From: an uncultured Bacteroidales bacterium
Lineage (GTDB): Bacteria > Bacteroidota > Bacteroidia > Bacteroidales > Marinilabiliaceae
DNA: 28,920 bases
Reading direction: 5' to 3'
Assembly: GCA_934717675.1 (NCBI GenBank)
Contig: CAKUYZ010000016.1
Coordinates: 1 to 28,920, forward strand
The stretch's first letter is position 1; each line of letters begins with the position of its first letter. The notes under the pieces are model-generated. The model did not search any database, was not told the origin of the DNA, and saw nothing but the letters and a program-made list of their open reading frames with translations. Positions 15,328-23,434 of this stretch are shown one piece after another. The position numbers were made by a program, and so were the translations under genes.

Positions 15328-17784
15328 ATGACTGCTTCTTTAGCCGACGTGGCGCACATATGCCACGCCGATATTGTCGGCAATCCCGACCTCTCTTTTT
15401 CTGACGTTGTCACCGATAGCCGAAGGCTCTTTGTGCCGGGCAAATCGATATTCATAGCCCTGCGTGGCGAGCGCCACGATGGGGCCAACTATGTGGCGGA
15501 GCTCTATGCCCGCGGCATGAGGGCTTTCGTATGCCACAGAGGTTTCGCCACGGGGGCGTTTCCCGAGGCCTCATTCGCCTTGGTCGATGACACCCTGGCG
15601 GCTCTCCAGGCCTTGGCTGCGGCGCATCGCAGAGCTATGGGGGCCAGGGTCTTGGCCCTATGTGGCAGCAATGGCAAGACCATTGTCAAGGAATGGCTGA
15701 GCCAGCTCATTGCCGGAGACATCCCCACAATACGCTCTCCGCGCAGCTACAACAGCCAGGTCGGAGTGCCGCTCTCTGTGCTTAAGATTGAGCCGGAGAC
15801 GAAACTCGCCATCATAGAGGCCGGAATCTCAAAACCCGGAGAGATGGCAAGGCTGGAGAGCGTCGTCAGGCCAGATGACGTCTTGTTCACCAACATCGGC
15901 CAGGCTCATCAGGAGTCTTTCCCGTCATTCGAGGCCAAACTGTCTGAAAAACTGAACATGGCGGCATTGGCCAGCCGCGTGTTTTTCTGCGCCGACCAGC
16001 GGGAGATGGCGGCGGCCATACGCTCACGCTGCCATGCCGCGCGGCTCATAAGCTGGGGGCGCGACGCCTCGGCCACATATCATGTGGAGACGGCCTTCTC
16101 GGCGAGCGGGCTGAGGCTAGACGTGACGAAAGACGGCCAGACGCTCACCTTCACGTCGCGGCTCTCAGACGCCATGTCCGCCGAGAATCTCACCCACGCC
16201 ATTGTCTACGCGCTGGAGTCCGGCATTGCGCCGGAGGCGTTGCGCCAAAGGGTCGAGACGCTCGACAGCGTGGGCATGCGCATGGAGCAGAAAGAGGGGC
16301 ACAACGGGTGCCTGATAATTGACGATGCCTATAATGCGGACATCACCTCGCTAGAGGTGGCTCTGGACATGCTCCACGTCATGGGAGACAAGAGGCGGCT
16401 CACCCGCACCATCATCTTGTCCGACCTTCAGCAAACGGGCTTGCCCGACGCCTTGCTCTATTTGCGCGTGGGCCGTCTGTTAGACGAGAAGAAAGTGGAT
16501 CGCCTCATAGGCATAGGCCGCCGCATCACGGCAAACATGTCTGGCCGCAGGGGGGCGCAGTTCTTTGAGTCAACAGACGATTTCTTGCGCCACATGTCCA
16601 CGGCCGATTTTCACAACGAGGCCATACTCCTCAAAGGCCAACGCTCCTTCGCTTTCGAGAAGATAACCACCATGCTCGAGTGCCTGCGAAACCGCACCGT
16701 GATGGAGGTCAACATGACGGCCTTGGCGCACAACATCGCATACTTCCGCCACTTCCTGAAGCCCGAGACCAAGCTCCTTGCCATGGTCAAGGCCTACTCC
16801 TATGGCACAGGCTCTTTCGAGATTGCCAAGCTCATGCAGCAGCAGGGGGTGGACTACCTCGGCGTGGCCTTCGCCGATGAGGGGTATGACCTGCGCGAGG
16901 CGGGCATCTCACTGCCCATCATCGTCATGAACCCCGAGGCCCACAGCTTCGACCTCATGCTCAAATATGACTTGGAGCCGCAGATCTATGGGTGGGACGT
17001 CCTCCTGTCGTTCTCCGAGGCTGTGGCTAAAGCCGGCATAAGCCATTATGGCGTGCACATTAAGTTCAACACTGGTATGAACCGCTCCGGCTTCGAGACT
17101 TCTGAGGCCGAGGCCGTGGCGGAGAAGCTGCGCCAGCTTGGCAACCTTGACGTGGTCTCAGCATTCTCGCACCTTGTGGAGAGTGAAGACCCGTCAAAGG
17201 ACCAAGGCACCCTCCGCCAGATAGCGGATTTCAAGGCCGCTTGCCAGACGCTGAGCGATGGCATCGGGCACACCTTCTTGCGCCACATTCTCAACTCGGC
17301 CGGCATCGAGCGCTTCTCCGAGCATCAGATGGAGATGGTTCGCCTGGGCATTGGCCTCTATGGAGTCTCGGCCATAGACAACGCGCGCCTCTGCAACGTG
17401 ACCACGCTCAAGTCTTATGTGGCCATGGTGCGCAGCGTCAGGGCGGGGCAGACCGTGGGCTACAACCGCCGCACAGTGCTGAAGCGAGACTCGCTGGTGG
17501 CCGTCGTGCCAATAGGCTATGCCGATGGCGTAGACCGCAGGCTAAGCAATGGCGTGGGGCGGGTCTTGATAAACGGCTGTTTTGCCCCTGTGGCGGGCAA
17601 TGTCTGTATGGACATCTGCATGGTGGATGTCACAGACGTGCCGGGTGTCAAGGCGGGCGACACCGTGGAGCTCTTTGGCGACTCCGACCCGGTGTGGAAT
17701 ATGTCCGACCGCATCGGCACCATCCCCTACGAGATTCTCACAGGCATAGGCCGCCGCGTCAAGAGGGTCTATTTTGTCGAGTAG
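15328..17784 (+). CDS. murF-alr: MurF-alanine racemase bifunctional fusion
   Basis: An 818-residue fusion catalysing two cytoplasmic peptidoglycan precursor steps. The N-terminal MurF half (about 1-450) should add D-Ala-D-Ala to UDP-MurNAc-tripeptide. It has the ATP loop CGSNGKT (K117), the ligase segment FTNIGQAHQESF and IIDDAYNADITS. The C-terminal half (about 455-818) is a PLP-dependent alanine racemase with K488 (AMVKAYSYGTG) as the Schiff-base lysine. It retains NTGMNRSGF, the catalytic tyrosine region VGYNRRT, and VPIGYADG. This fusion is an established Bacteroidota arrangement that couples D-Ala supply to its use. I see no damage in either half. Confidence 0.96.
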   Translation: MTASLADVAHICHADIVGNPDLSFSDVVTDSRRLFVPGKSIFIALRGERHDGANYVAELYARGMRAFVCHRGFATGAFPEASFALVDDTLAALQALAAAHRRAMGARVLALCGSNGKTIVKEWLSQLIAGDIPTIRSPRSYNSQVGVPLSVLKIEPETKLAIIEAGISKPGEMARLESVVRPDDVLFTNIGQAHQESFPSFEAKLSEKLNMAALASRVFFCADQREMAAAIRSRCHAARLISWGRDASATYHVETAFSASGLRLDVTKDGQTLTFTSRLSDAMSAENLTHAIVYALESGIAPEALRQRVETLDSVGMRMEQKEGHNGCLIIDDAYNADITSLEVALDMLHVMGDKRRLTRTIILSDLQQTGLPDALLYLRVGRLLDEKKVDRLIGIGRRITANMSGRRGAQFFESTDDFLRHMSTADFHNEAILLKGQRSFAFEKITTMLECLRNRTVMEVNMTALAHNIAYFRHFLKPETKLLAMVKAYSYGTGSFEIAKLMQQQGVDYLGVAFADEGYDLREAGISLPIIVMNPEAHSFDLMLKYDLEPQIYGWDVLLSFSEAVAKAGISHYGVHIKFNTGMNRSGFETSEAEAVAEKLRQLGNLDVVSAFSHLVESEDPSKDQGTLRQIADFKAACQTLSDGIGHTFLRHILNSAGIERFSEHQMEMVRLGIGLYGVSAIDNARLCNVTTLKSYVAMVRSVRAGQTVGYNRRTVLKRDSLVAVVPIGYADGVDRRLSNGVGRVLINGCFAPVAGNVCMDICMVDVTDVPGVKAGDTVELFGDSDPVWNMSDRIGTIPYEILTGIGRRVKRVYFVE

Positions 17785-17793
17785 AAAGGTCTT

Positions 17794-18267
17794 ATGAAGA
17801 CAGTCCTCCTGACCATAGGAAAAACTGACGCAGCATATTTGCAAACAGGCATTGCCGACTATGTGGCCCGATTGGCGCACTATGTGCCTTTTGAGCTGAC
17901 GCAGTTGCCAGACGTCAAGAATGTCAAGAGCATGACAGAGGAGCAGCAGAAGGTTGCCGAGGGCAAGCTCATCTTGGCGCAGGTGGAGGCGGGAGACTTG
18001 CTGGTGCTGCTTGATGAGGGCGGGCGTCAGTTCTCATCGAGGCAGTTCGCCCAATATTTTGTAAAGGTGGCAACGTCTGGCGTCAAGAGGCTCGTCTTCG
18101 TCATCGGTGGCCCCTACGGTTTCTCTCCCGAGGTCTATTCGCGCGCCAATGCCAAAATATCGTTGTCGCCGATGACGTTCTCGCATCAGATGGTGCGCCT
18201 CATATTCGTTGAGCAACTTTATCGCGCCCAGACAATAATAAAAGGCGAGCCTTATCATCACGACTGA
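17794..18267 (+). CDS. rlmH: 23S rRNA pseudouridine-1915 N3-methyltransferase RlmH
   Basis: A 157-residue SPOUT-class methyltransferase that modifies pseudouridine 1915 in helix 69 of 23S rRNA. FVIGGPYGFSPEVY forms the SAM-binding trefoil knot. The C-terminal part MTFSHQMVRLIFVEQLYRAQTIIKGEPYHHD is almost diagnostic in its pattern (SHQ, EQLYRA, PYHH). Length and start are standard. It begins 9 nt after murF-alr and ends the operon at a strong hairpin terminator. Confidence 0.97.
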   Translation: MKTVLLTIGKTDAAYLQTGIADYVARLAHYVPFELTQLPDVKNVKSMTEEQQKVAEGKLILAQVEAGDLLVLLDEGGRQFSSRQFAQYFVKVATSGVKRLVFVIGGPYGFSPEVYSRANAKISLSPMTFSHQMVRLIFVEQLYRAQTIIKGEPYHHD

Positions 18268-18293
18268 GCCGAGGGCCCGCATATGAGAAACAT

Positions 18294-18333
18294 AAGCCGC
18301 CGTCCCGCATGCGCATGCGGTGCGGCGGCTTTT
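18294..18333. terminator. Long palindromic terminator between rlmH and kinase gene
   Basis: AAGCCGCCG (18294-18302) pairs with CGGCGGCTT (18323-18331). Inside it, CCGCATG (18305-18311) pairs with CATGCGG (18314-18320), giving a hairpin of about 16 pairs plus a small internal loop, followed by TTTT. It lies between convergent genes and most clearly serves rlmH. Confidence 0.8.
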
Positions 18334-18348
18334 CTTGCGCTATGGCCG

Positions 18349-19665
18349 TCAGTCAAACGTGATGACGAACGTTGTCTTCATCCGTCCCGTGGCCGAGCGC
18401 CGCAGTGCGATGTTGCCGTGTGAGAGCCTCATTATTTGGCGCGAGACGCTCAGGCCTATGCCGGAGCCGTTGGCCTTGGTTGTGAAGAACGGTACGAAAA
18501 TCTGCTCCGCCACGTCGTCTGGTATCGCAGGCCCGTCATTTGCAACCTCTATCGTCACAGTGTCTCCCGCCGTGAAGGCGTCCACCGCCACCAGCGTGCC
18601 CTCGCCCGATTGCGTAATGGCTTGGCGGGCGTTTTTTATCACGTTGGTCAGTACTTGGCGGATTAGCGCGGGGTCGGCATACAGCATCAGGTCGGCAGGG
18701 CGCACTGTCACCCTCACTTCAGGGCCTGGCTCGCCCTCGGCCAGGGTGCGCACGTCTGCCAACATCTGCGCCACGCCCACAAGTCTTGGCGCGGGCTTGG
18801 GCAGGGCTGTGAAGCGGCGAAAGGCCTCAACAAAGCTCATAAGTCCGCTGGCTGAGGAGTGGATGGCCGTGAGGCCGTCTCGTGTCCGTGCCGATAGTTC
18901 GCCAGAGCGTAAGAGGGTGTCTGAGAGAGACATCATTGGCGCCATGGCATTCATAATCTCGTGTGTCAAGACGCGGGTGAGGCGCATCCACGACTCCAGC
19001 TCCTTGGCATCGAGGGCCGAGCGTATGTCGTCAAAGGCGAAAAGGCGCAAGTCCTTTTGTCTGAGTTGAGCCGACGATGCCCTCACGAGCAGTTGCGCCT
19101 CTTGCCCGGCCCTCGTGAACGAGACGTGCCGGCTCTCGCCATCGGCCATGCCCATGAGCTCCTCGTCTAGCCCTGGCAATACGGCCGCAAGCTGACGCAC
19201 ATGCGTCAAGACGCTTAATCCTAGTGTTTTAAGAGCTTCGGCATTCACCTGTTGCACAAAGCCATCGGCCGATACGGCCACAATTCCCGTGCGCACCGTG
19301 TTGACTAGCACGGAGTAATAAAGTTCCTGCTGCGCCAGGCTCACCTTCTCTCTGCGCAAGATGTCAGACAGTCGGGCCAAGGCGGCGTTGAAAGCTCGCT
19401 CCTCGGCTGGCAGCCATCGCCCGCCAAAGCGGAGCGAGAAGTCGTTATTGTCCACCGCCTCCACCGTCATCTCCAACTTGTCTGTCAATTTGCGCCCTGC
19501 GCGCAGCGTCATCCACGCTCCGTAGGCTGCCATGCCGGCCCCTGCCGCGGCCCACCACCAAGCCCCGTGGGCGACGCCCAACGTGGCGCACACTGAGCCG
19601 GCCGCCACCATGGTCACGCACGTCACGGGCCTGCGCAGCACAGACGTCAGGAGGCTATATGCCAT
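18349..19665 (-). CDS. NtrY-like sensor histidine kinase
   Basis: A 438-residue membrane sensor kinase. Two hydrophobic segments near residues 15-55 form the membrane anchor, with almost no periplasmic domain. A PAS-like region at about 115-210 (VRTGIVAVSADGFVQQVN) follows. The dimerisation helix LTHEIMNAMAPMMSL has phospho-acceptor H235 and N239, as in the NtrY group. The ATPase has the N box VIKNARQAI, a G1 box written NDGPAIPDDV, and a G2 box GSGIGLSVSRQIM. It overlaps the upstream sigma-54 regulator by 11 nt, so the two form a pair. The signal is unknown; with this little periplasmic sequence, sensing is likely cytoplasmic or in the membrane. Confidence 0.93.
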   Translation of the reverse strand: MAYSLLTSVLRRPVTCVTMVAAGSVCATLGVAHGAWWWAAAGAGMAAYGAWMTLRAGRKLTDKLEMTVEAVDNNDFSLRFGGRWLPAEERAFNAALARLSDILRREKVSLAQQELYYSVLVNTVRTGIVAVSADGFVQQVNAEALKTLGLSVLTHVRQLAAVLPGLDEELMGMADGESRHVSFTRAGQEAQLLVRASSAQLRQKDLRLFAFDDIRSALDAKELESWMRLTRVLTHEIMNAMAPMMSLSDTLLRSGELSARTRDGLTAIHSSASGLMSFVEAFRRFTALPKPAPRLVGVAQMLADVRTLAEGEPGPEVRVTVRPADLMLYADPALIRQVLTNVIKNARQAITQSGEGTLVAVDAFTAGDTVTIEVANDGPAIPDDVAEQIFVPFFTTKANGSGIGLSVSRQIMRLSHGNIALRRSATGRMKTTFVITFD

Positions 19666-21013
19666 AGCGTTTCATCTTGTTATACAGTGTCTGGCGCGAG
19701 ATGCCGAGCCTTTGCGCCACCAGGCTCATGTTGCCACCCGAGGACTCCACGGCTCGGCGGATGGCGTCGGCCTCAAGCTCGTCTAGGGTGACCAGAGGTT
19801 GGCCCTGGGGCTGTGGCTTCGTACCCGCGTGCGTCTGGCTCAGGTCCATGGCGTCTGGCCCCACCATTGTGCCGTCTGCCATTATCACGGCTTTCTCCAT
19901 TGCGTGTTCCAGTTCCCGCACGTTGCCGGGCCATGCATATTGCGCCACGGCGTCTCGCGCCTCCGGTGTCAGGCCCGTCACGTCGCGCCCGTAGCGCAAG
20001 GCGAATTTTCTAACGAAGGCCTCCGCCAAGGCCACGGCGTCGGCCGCTCGCTCTCGCAGGGGCGGTATGTCTAGTCTGATGGTGTTGATGCGGTAGAGCA
20101 GGTCTTCGCGAAACGTGCCTTCGGCTACCATCTGCCACAGCTTCTTGTTCGTGGCGCAGATGAGGCGTATGTCCACGTCAATAGGGGTGTTGGTGCCAAT
20201 CCTTGTCACTTGCCTCCTTTGCAAGGCTGTCAGCAATTTGGCCTGGAGGTGGAGCGGCAGGTTGCCAATCTCGTCAAGGAAGAGCGTGGCGCCGTTTGCG
20301 GCCTCAAAATATCCGGCTCTGTCAGAGTCCGCGCCCGTGAAGGCTCCTTTCTTGTGCCCGAAAAGCTCGCTCTCAAAAAGCGTCTCAGACACAGCCCCGA
20401 GATCCACGCTCACCAAGGGGCTAGACGCCCTGGCCGAGTGGGCGTGGACGTAATGCGCCAAGACGTCTTTGCCTGTGCCGTTCTCTCCCGTTATCAAGAC
20501 GTTGGCGTCGGTCTTGGCCACCCTGTCTGCCGCTTTGAGCAGGGTGCGCATGGCGTCGCTGTCGCCCCAATAAACGCCGCCGGCCATCTTTTCTCCCGCG
20601 TCAGCCTTTTGTCCCTCGTCGCCCTGACCTGTCAGCAGGGCCTCTTTCAGTCGGTCGTTGTCCCATGGCTTCACCACAAAGTCGTCCGCCCCCTCTTTCA
20701 GTCCCCTTACAGCAAGCTCCACATCGGCATAGGCCGTGAAGAGTACCATGCGGGCGTTCGGCCATCGGGCCTTGAATTTGCCTAGCCAGAAGAGACCCTC
20801 GTTGCCGTTGTTCACGCCGGCGTGGAAGTTCATGTCTAGCAATATGACGTCGGGAGTCTCGCCACCCAGCGTGGCGTCGGCCGCGTCAGGGTTGGGGGCG
20901 CAAAAAATGTGCGCAAAGTCATGCTCCATGAGCATTCTGACGCTTTGGAGGATGGCCTTGTTGTCATCCACAACCAGCAGGTTGCCTGAGCGGCGCGGGT
21001 TTCTGTCTCTCAT
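19655..21013 (-). CDS. Sigma-54-dependent response regulator (NtrC/AtoC type)
   Basis: A 452-residue activator of sigma-54 RNA polymerase. The receiver (about 10-125) has the acidic pair D16/D17, phosphorylated D60 (VILLDMNF), T93 and K115. The AAA+ domain has Walker A GENGTGKD (176-183), the sigma-54 contact GAFTGA (223-228) and Walker B LFLDEIG (244-250). The C-terminus is a Fis-type helix-turn-helix (SLVAQRLGISRQTLYNKMKRYGI region). I start at the ATG at 21013 because MRDRNPRRSGNLLVVDDN is the normal N-terminus. A longer frame to 21088 would run into the Rhs relic. The start is only 24 nt past the relic's final stop, so part of its promoter may lie in relic sequence. Confidence 0.95.
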   Translation of the reverse strand: MRDRNPRRSGNLLVVDDNKAILQSVRMLMEHDFAHIFCAPNPDAADATLGGETPDVILLDMNFHAGVNNGNEGLFWLGKFKARWPNARMVLFTAYADVELAVRGLKEGADDFVVKPWDNDRLKEALLTGQGDEGQKADAGEKMAGGVYWGDSDAMRTLLKAADRVAKTDANVLITGENGTGKDVLAHYVHAHSARASSPLVSVDLGAVSETLFESELFGHKKGAFTGADSDRAGYFEAANGATLFLDEIGNLPLHLQAKLLTALQRRQVTRIGTNTPIDVDIRLICATNKKLWQMVAEGTFREDLLYRINTIRLDIPPLRERAADAVALAEAFVRKFALRYGRDVTGLTPEARDAVAQYAWPGNVRELEHAMEKAVIMADGTMVGPDAMDLSQTHAGTKPQPQGQPLVTLDELEADAIRRAVESSGGNMSLVAQRLGISRQTLYNKMKRYGI

Positions 21014-21036
21014 TGTCTCAAAATGGCTTGTTTGCG

Positions 21037-21718
21037 CTATGTGTGTGGGGGGCTGTATTTCTTCGCGAGCGCATCTACGCCATACCATAGTGCCAACACT
21101 GGCTCATAATAACGTGCGCCACAGTAATACAACCCAGTCTCAGAATCCAACTCTTTTTCATTAAACTTCCATGGAGATTCAAAACTCGTCGCGTGTTCAT
21201 CCACTAAAGCCTCACCGTATGGTTTATAGCATACAAATTGTGTAGCATTGCCGTCTTTGTCTGTGATGTAGCTTGTGCTGCCGAGGTGGTCAGAATGATA
21301 TAAGAAAACATCTTTCTCTTCTATTCCTTAAGCGTTGTTATAACCAGACCCAGCATTCTCATCTTCTGGGTCGCTTGGCTTTTCATACATCACAGGTGCG
21401 CCAGGCGTGCCGCCATAAGGCCTCTTGTATGGCTTCATTGGCCAGCCGGTGGGAACACTATAATCACCTAATGGCTCTATAACGTACTCTCCGTACTTTC
21501 CGCTATACTCCGCCTCGCCATAAATACCTTTTGCTGTCGGAGGCCCAGGCGGTATGCCGAGTGCTGCATAGTAGTCGTTTCTTGATTGAGTTATCAAGTT
21601 CAATCTTTCCGCATAATCCTTCTGTCCTGCCGTTACGCAAGACATTTGCACGCACAGAAACACACGACCATAGAAGTATGGTCAAGAGCAATATTATATG
21701 TTTCTGAACGTTGCGCAT
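21037..21718 (-). pseudogene. Broken Rhs gene: signal-like N-terminus joined to Rhs core end
   Basis: From 21718 a frame encodes a hydrophobic leader (MRNVQKHIILLLTILLWSC, then VSVRA) typical of secreted proteins. Near 21640 the sequence switches, out of frame, to a copy of the Rhs core end, also found in the intact gene to the right (about 23960-24560). The core frame reads CVTAGQKDYAERLN onward, meets an in-frame TAA at 21328-21330 where the intact gene has GAA, and continues through YHSDHLGS, YKPYGEALVDEH and ETGLYYCGARYYEP. It ends at TAG 21037-21039, just after ALWYGVDALAKKYS. The toxin tip is missing. The simplest reading is a large internal deletion plus later decay. It could also be a displaced core used for recombination. 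Confidence 0.85.
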
Positions 21719-21748
21719 TTACTACTAAGTTATTTTCCATTCACAATA

Positions 21749-21756
21749 CAAACTTA
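21749..21756 (-). promoter_or_regulatory. Possible -7 box of the Rhs relic
   Basis: On the minus strand the sequence reads TAAGTTTG (TAnnTTTG) about 31 nt before the ATG at 21718. No -33 TTG is visible at the right distance. The insertion element lies only 24 nt further upstream, at or next to the expected -33 region. Confidence 0.45.
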
Positions 21757-21781
21757 AGGTGCGCCGAACGATGGAGCATTA

Positions 21782-21797
21782 GAAGCTGTTTTGAATT
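21782..21797 (+). repeat. Left terminal inverted repeat of the IS
   Basis: GAAGCTGTTTTGAATT, an exact reverse complement of 22673-22688. The preceding TA is at 21780-21781. Confidence 0.9.
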
Positions 21798-21843
21798 ATG
21801 TGGAAAGAAATGCTATGTGATGACGTAAACAACTAAAGGTCAG

Positions 21844-21874
21844 TTGATTAAGAGGGGAAATTTTCGTAACTTTA
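21844..21874 (+). promoter_or_regulatory. Possible transposase promoter
   Basis: TTG at 21844-21846 and TAACTTTA at 21867-21874 are 20 nt apart, one base from the TAnnTTTG consensus. A transcript from here would cover both the GTG at 21897 and the ATG at 21941. Confidence 0.45.
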
Positions 21875-21940
21875 AGATAGACAAACAATTAAAGTTGTGA
21901 AAACTGCCTGCCCGACCAATCTGACCCGATACTTGAAGTT

Positions 21941-22669
21941 ATGGAAAAAGCCATAGACTGCAAAAATAGGAAGCGGAAAAGGAGCGTGCGGGAGACGCTC
22001 CGAGCCCTCTTTTACGTGCTGCGCACGGGCGCGCAATGGAGGTCGCTCCCCGCGGAATACGGGCCCTGGCAGACCGTCTATTATTATTTTCGCAAGTGGC
22101 GTGACGAGGGTGTTATCGAGCAGCTGTCCGCGCTTCTGGTCGGCGAGGCCCGCAGGAGGCTCGGCAGGCGGACGGAGCCAAGCCTGGGCGTCATCGACTC
22201 GCGCAGCGTGAGGACGTCGCACCACGTGGACGCGGACCGCGGCATAGACGGGAACAAGAAGGTGAAGGGGCGCAAGCAACACGTTGTCACTGACAGTCTT
22301 GGACTTATCATAGGCGCGGCGGTGCACCCCGCCAACGTCCACGACAGCAAGGGCGCCAGGCTCGTCCTCGACGGGTTGCGCGGGGCGTCCCGCCGCCTCA
22401 CGAGGATCTTGGCGGACGGCGGGCGCGGGGGAGGCCTGGCCGACAGGGTGATGGAGAGGCTGGGCGCGCGGCTCGAGGTCACGGCGCAGCCCGTGCTGCC
22501 GGGGAGGGATTTCGTGCCGGCCGGGCGGGTGGAGCGCACTTTCGCGTGGATGGAGAACTTCAGGAGGCTGACGATCGACTACGAGTTCCGCTCCGACTCG
22601 ACCGTCGCGATGATATACCTTGCCAACTGCTACATAGCCTTGAACAAGGTTCTCAAACACGCTCCTTGA
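21941..22669 (+). CDS. IS5-family transposase, probably frameshifted at its 5' end
   Basis: A 242-residue DDE transposase that cuts and joins the IS ends. The catalytic acids are D86 (GVIDSRSV), D159 (ILADGG) and E198 (GRVERTFAW). The family N-terminus normally begins with a PTNLT-like segment. Here that segment is present but in another frame: a GTG at 21897 starts VKTACPTNLT, and the main frame continues as DPILEVMEKAIDC from about 21923. A -1 change near 21921-21926 would join them. No obvious slippery sequence is present, so this is more likely a mutation than programmed frameshifting. Translation from ATG 21941 would give a protein lacking about 15 residues. Confidence 0.88.
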   Translation: MEKAIDCKNRKRKRSVRETLRALFYVLRTGAQWRSLPAEYGPWQTVYYYFRKWRDEGVIEQLSALLVGEARRRLGRRTEPSLGVIDSRSVRTSHHVDADRGIDGNKKVKGRKQHVVTDSLGLIIGAAVHPANVHDSKGARLVLDGLRGASRRLTRILADGGRGGGLADRVMERLGARLEVTAQPVLPGRDFVPAGRVERTFAWMENFRRLTIDYEFRSDSTVAMIYLANCYIALNKVLKHAP

Positions 22670-22672
22670 ATA

Positions 22673-22688
22673 AATTCAAAACAGCTTC
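22673..22688 (-). repeat. Right terminal inverted repeat of the IS
   Basis: AATTCAAAACAGCTTC, an exact reverse complement of 21782-21797, followed by TA at 22689-22690. Confidence 0.9.
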
Positions 22689-22744
22689 TATATATAGATT
22701 TTACGTTACAGTCTCCTTGTGTACGGGGAATATTTCTATCTTTC

Positions 22745-23434
22745 CTATTTTGTGCATCTTATTTTGCCAACTTTATATCCAACCGCTGGTAACGTGTCAA
22801 CTCTTAATACGTCGTCCTCATAATTGCGAGAATATTTGACATATATAACTGTGTCAGAAAATGTTAAATGCGAGATGGTCATAAAGCAGGATAACGAATC
22901 TATGTATATTGTTTCATAAGTGTCCATTCCGTCCTTTATTAATCTATATGTCATGATGCCATTGACATATGTAGATTCATCTGAATAAGTCATATGCGGC
23001 AGAATAAAAAAGTTCGCAAAGAAAACCAAAATACACCGAAGGTAAACTATATGATTTTGACGGAATCTGTCTATCGAAAGTGTAAAAAACAAACGCCTAA
23101 AGTATGTATAAAATATTATCAAAAACGCTGATGAAATTATTATTACAAATCCAATTCTACCGAATAGTTGTAAATGACAAGGAAACATCATTGCAACTGC
23201 GCAAAAAAAGAAATATCCTATAGAACCAAATAAACTTAGTTTATTTTCCCAGCTATCATGACATTCCTGTTTTATCCTAATCCAATGAGGTAACTTGTTT
23301 GCCGTTAATAAAATGTACAATGACATTAATATCAGATTCATTACGACAAGACATACCTTGTTGTTAACCAACAGACTAATAGTGACGCTCGAAATAACAA
23401 TACTACCACTTATAACTATTTCTGATATTCTCAT
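22745..23434 (-). CDS. Multi-span membrane protein, candidate Rhs immunity protein
   Basis: A 229-residue protein that I do not recognise. Five hydrophobic segments are visible (about 4-23, 27-44, 66-84, 91-111 and 129-146), followed by a soluble tail of about 80 residues (YSDESTYVNGIMTYRLIKDG onward). Its ATG overlaps the Rhs stop codon in an ATGA arrangement (23431-23434), so it should be translated with the toxin in near-fixed ratio. Its base composition is much more AT-rich than anything else in the window, as is common for the exchanged tips and immunity genes of polymorphic toxins. Immunity is inferred from position. A membrane protein would suit a toxin acting on the membrane. Confidence 0.75.
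   Translation of the reverse strand: MRISEIVISGSIVISSVTISLLVNNKVCLVVMNLILMSLYILLTANKLPHWIRIKQECHDSWENKLSLFGSIGYFFFCAVAMMFPCHLQLFGRIGFVIIISSAFLIIFYTYFRRLFFTLSIDRFRQNHIVYLRCILVFFANFFILPHMTYSDESTYVNGIMTYRLIKDGMDTYETIYIDSLSCFMTISHLTFSDTVIYVKYSRNYEDDVLRVDTLPAVGYKVGKIRCTK

Larger units (their letters stand above)
21782..22688 (+). mobile_element. IS5-family insertion sequence (907 bp)
   Basis: The element is bounded by perfect 16-bp inverted repeats (GAAGCTGTTTTGAATT) and flanked on both sides by TA (21780-21781 and 22689-22690), the likely target duplication. It contains one rightward DDE transposase of the IS5 type. GC content is clearly higher inside the transposase than in the flanking DNA. 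The short TA duplication suggests the IS427-like part of the family, but the exact subgroup is uncertain. Confidence 0.88.

Noticed and set aside
21014..21088. Longer start of the sigma-54 regulator
   Set aside because: The extra residues come from the end of the Rhs relic and do not belong to a receiver domain.
21328..21663. A 111-codon frame taken as a separate small gene
   Set aside because: It is the upper half of the duplicated Rhs core interrupted by a stop; the same frame continues as Rhs core after the stop.
21872..22660. Leftward 262-codon frame across the IS
   Set aside because: It is antisense to the DDE transposase, whose catalytic motifs are clear on the other strand.
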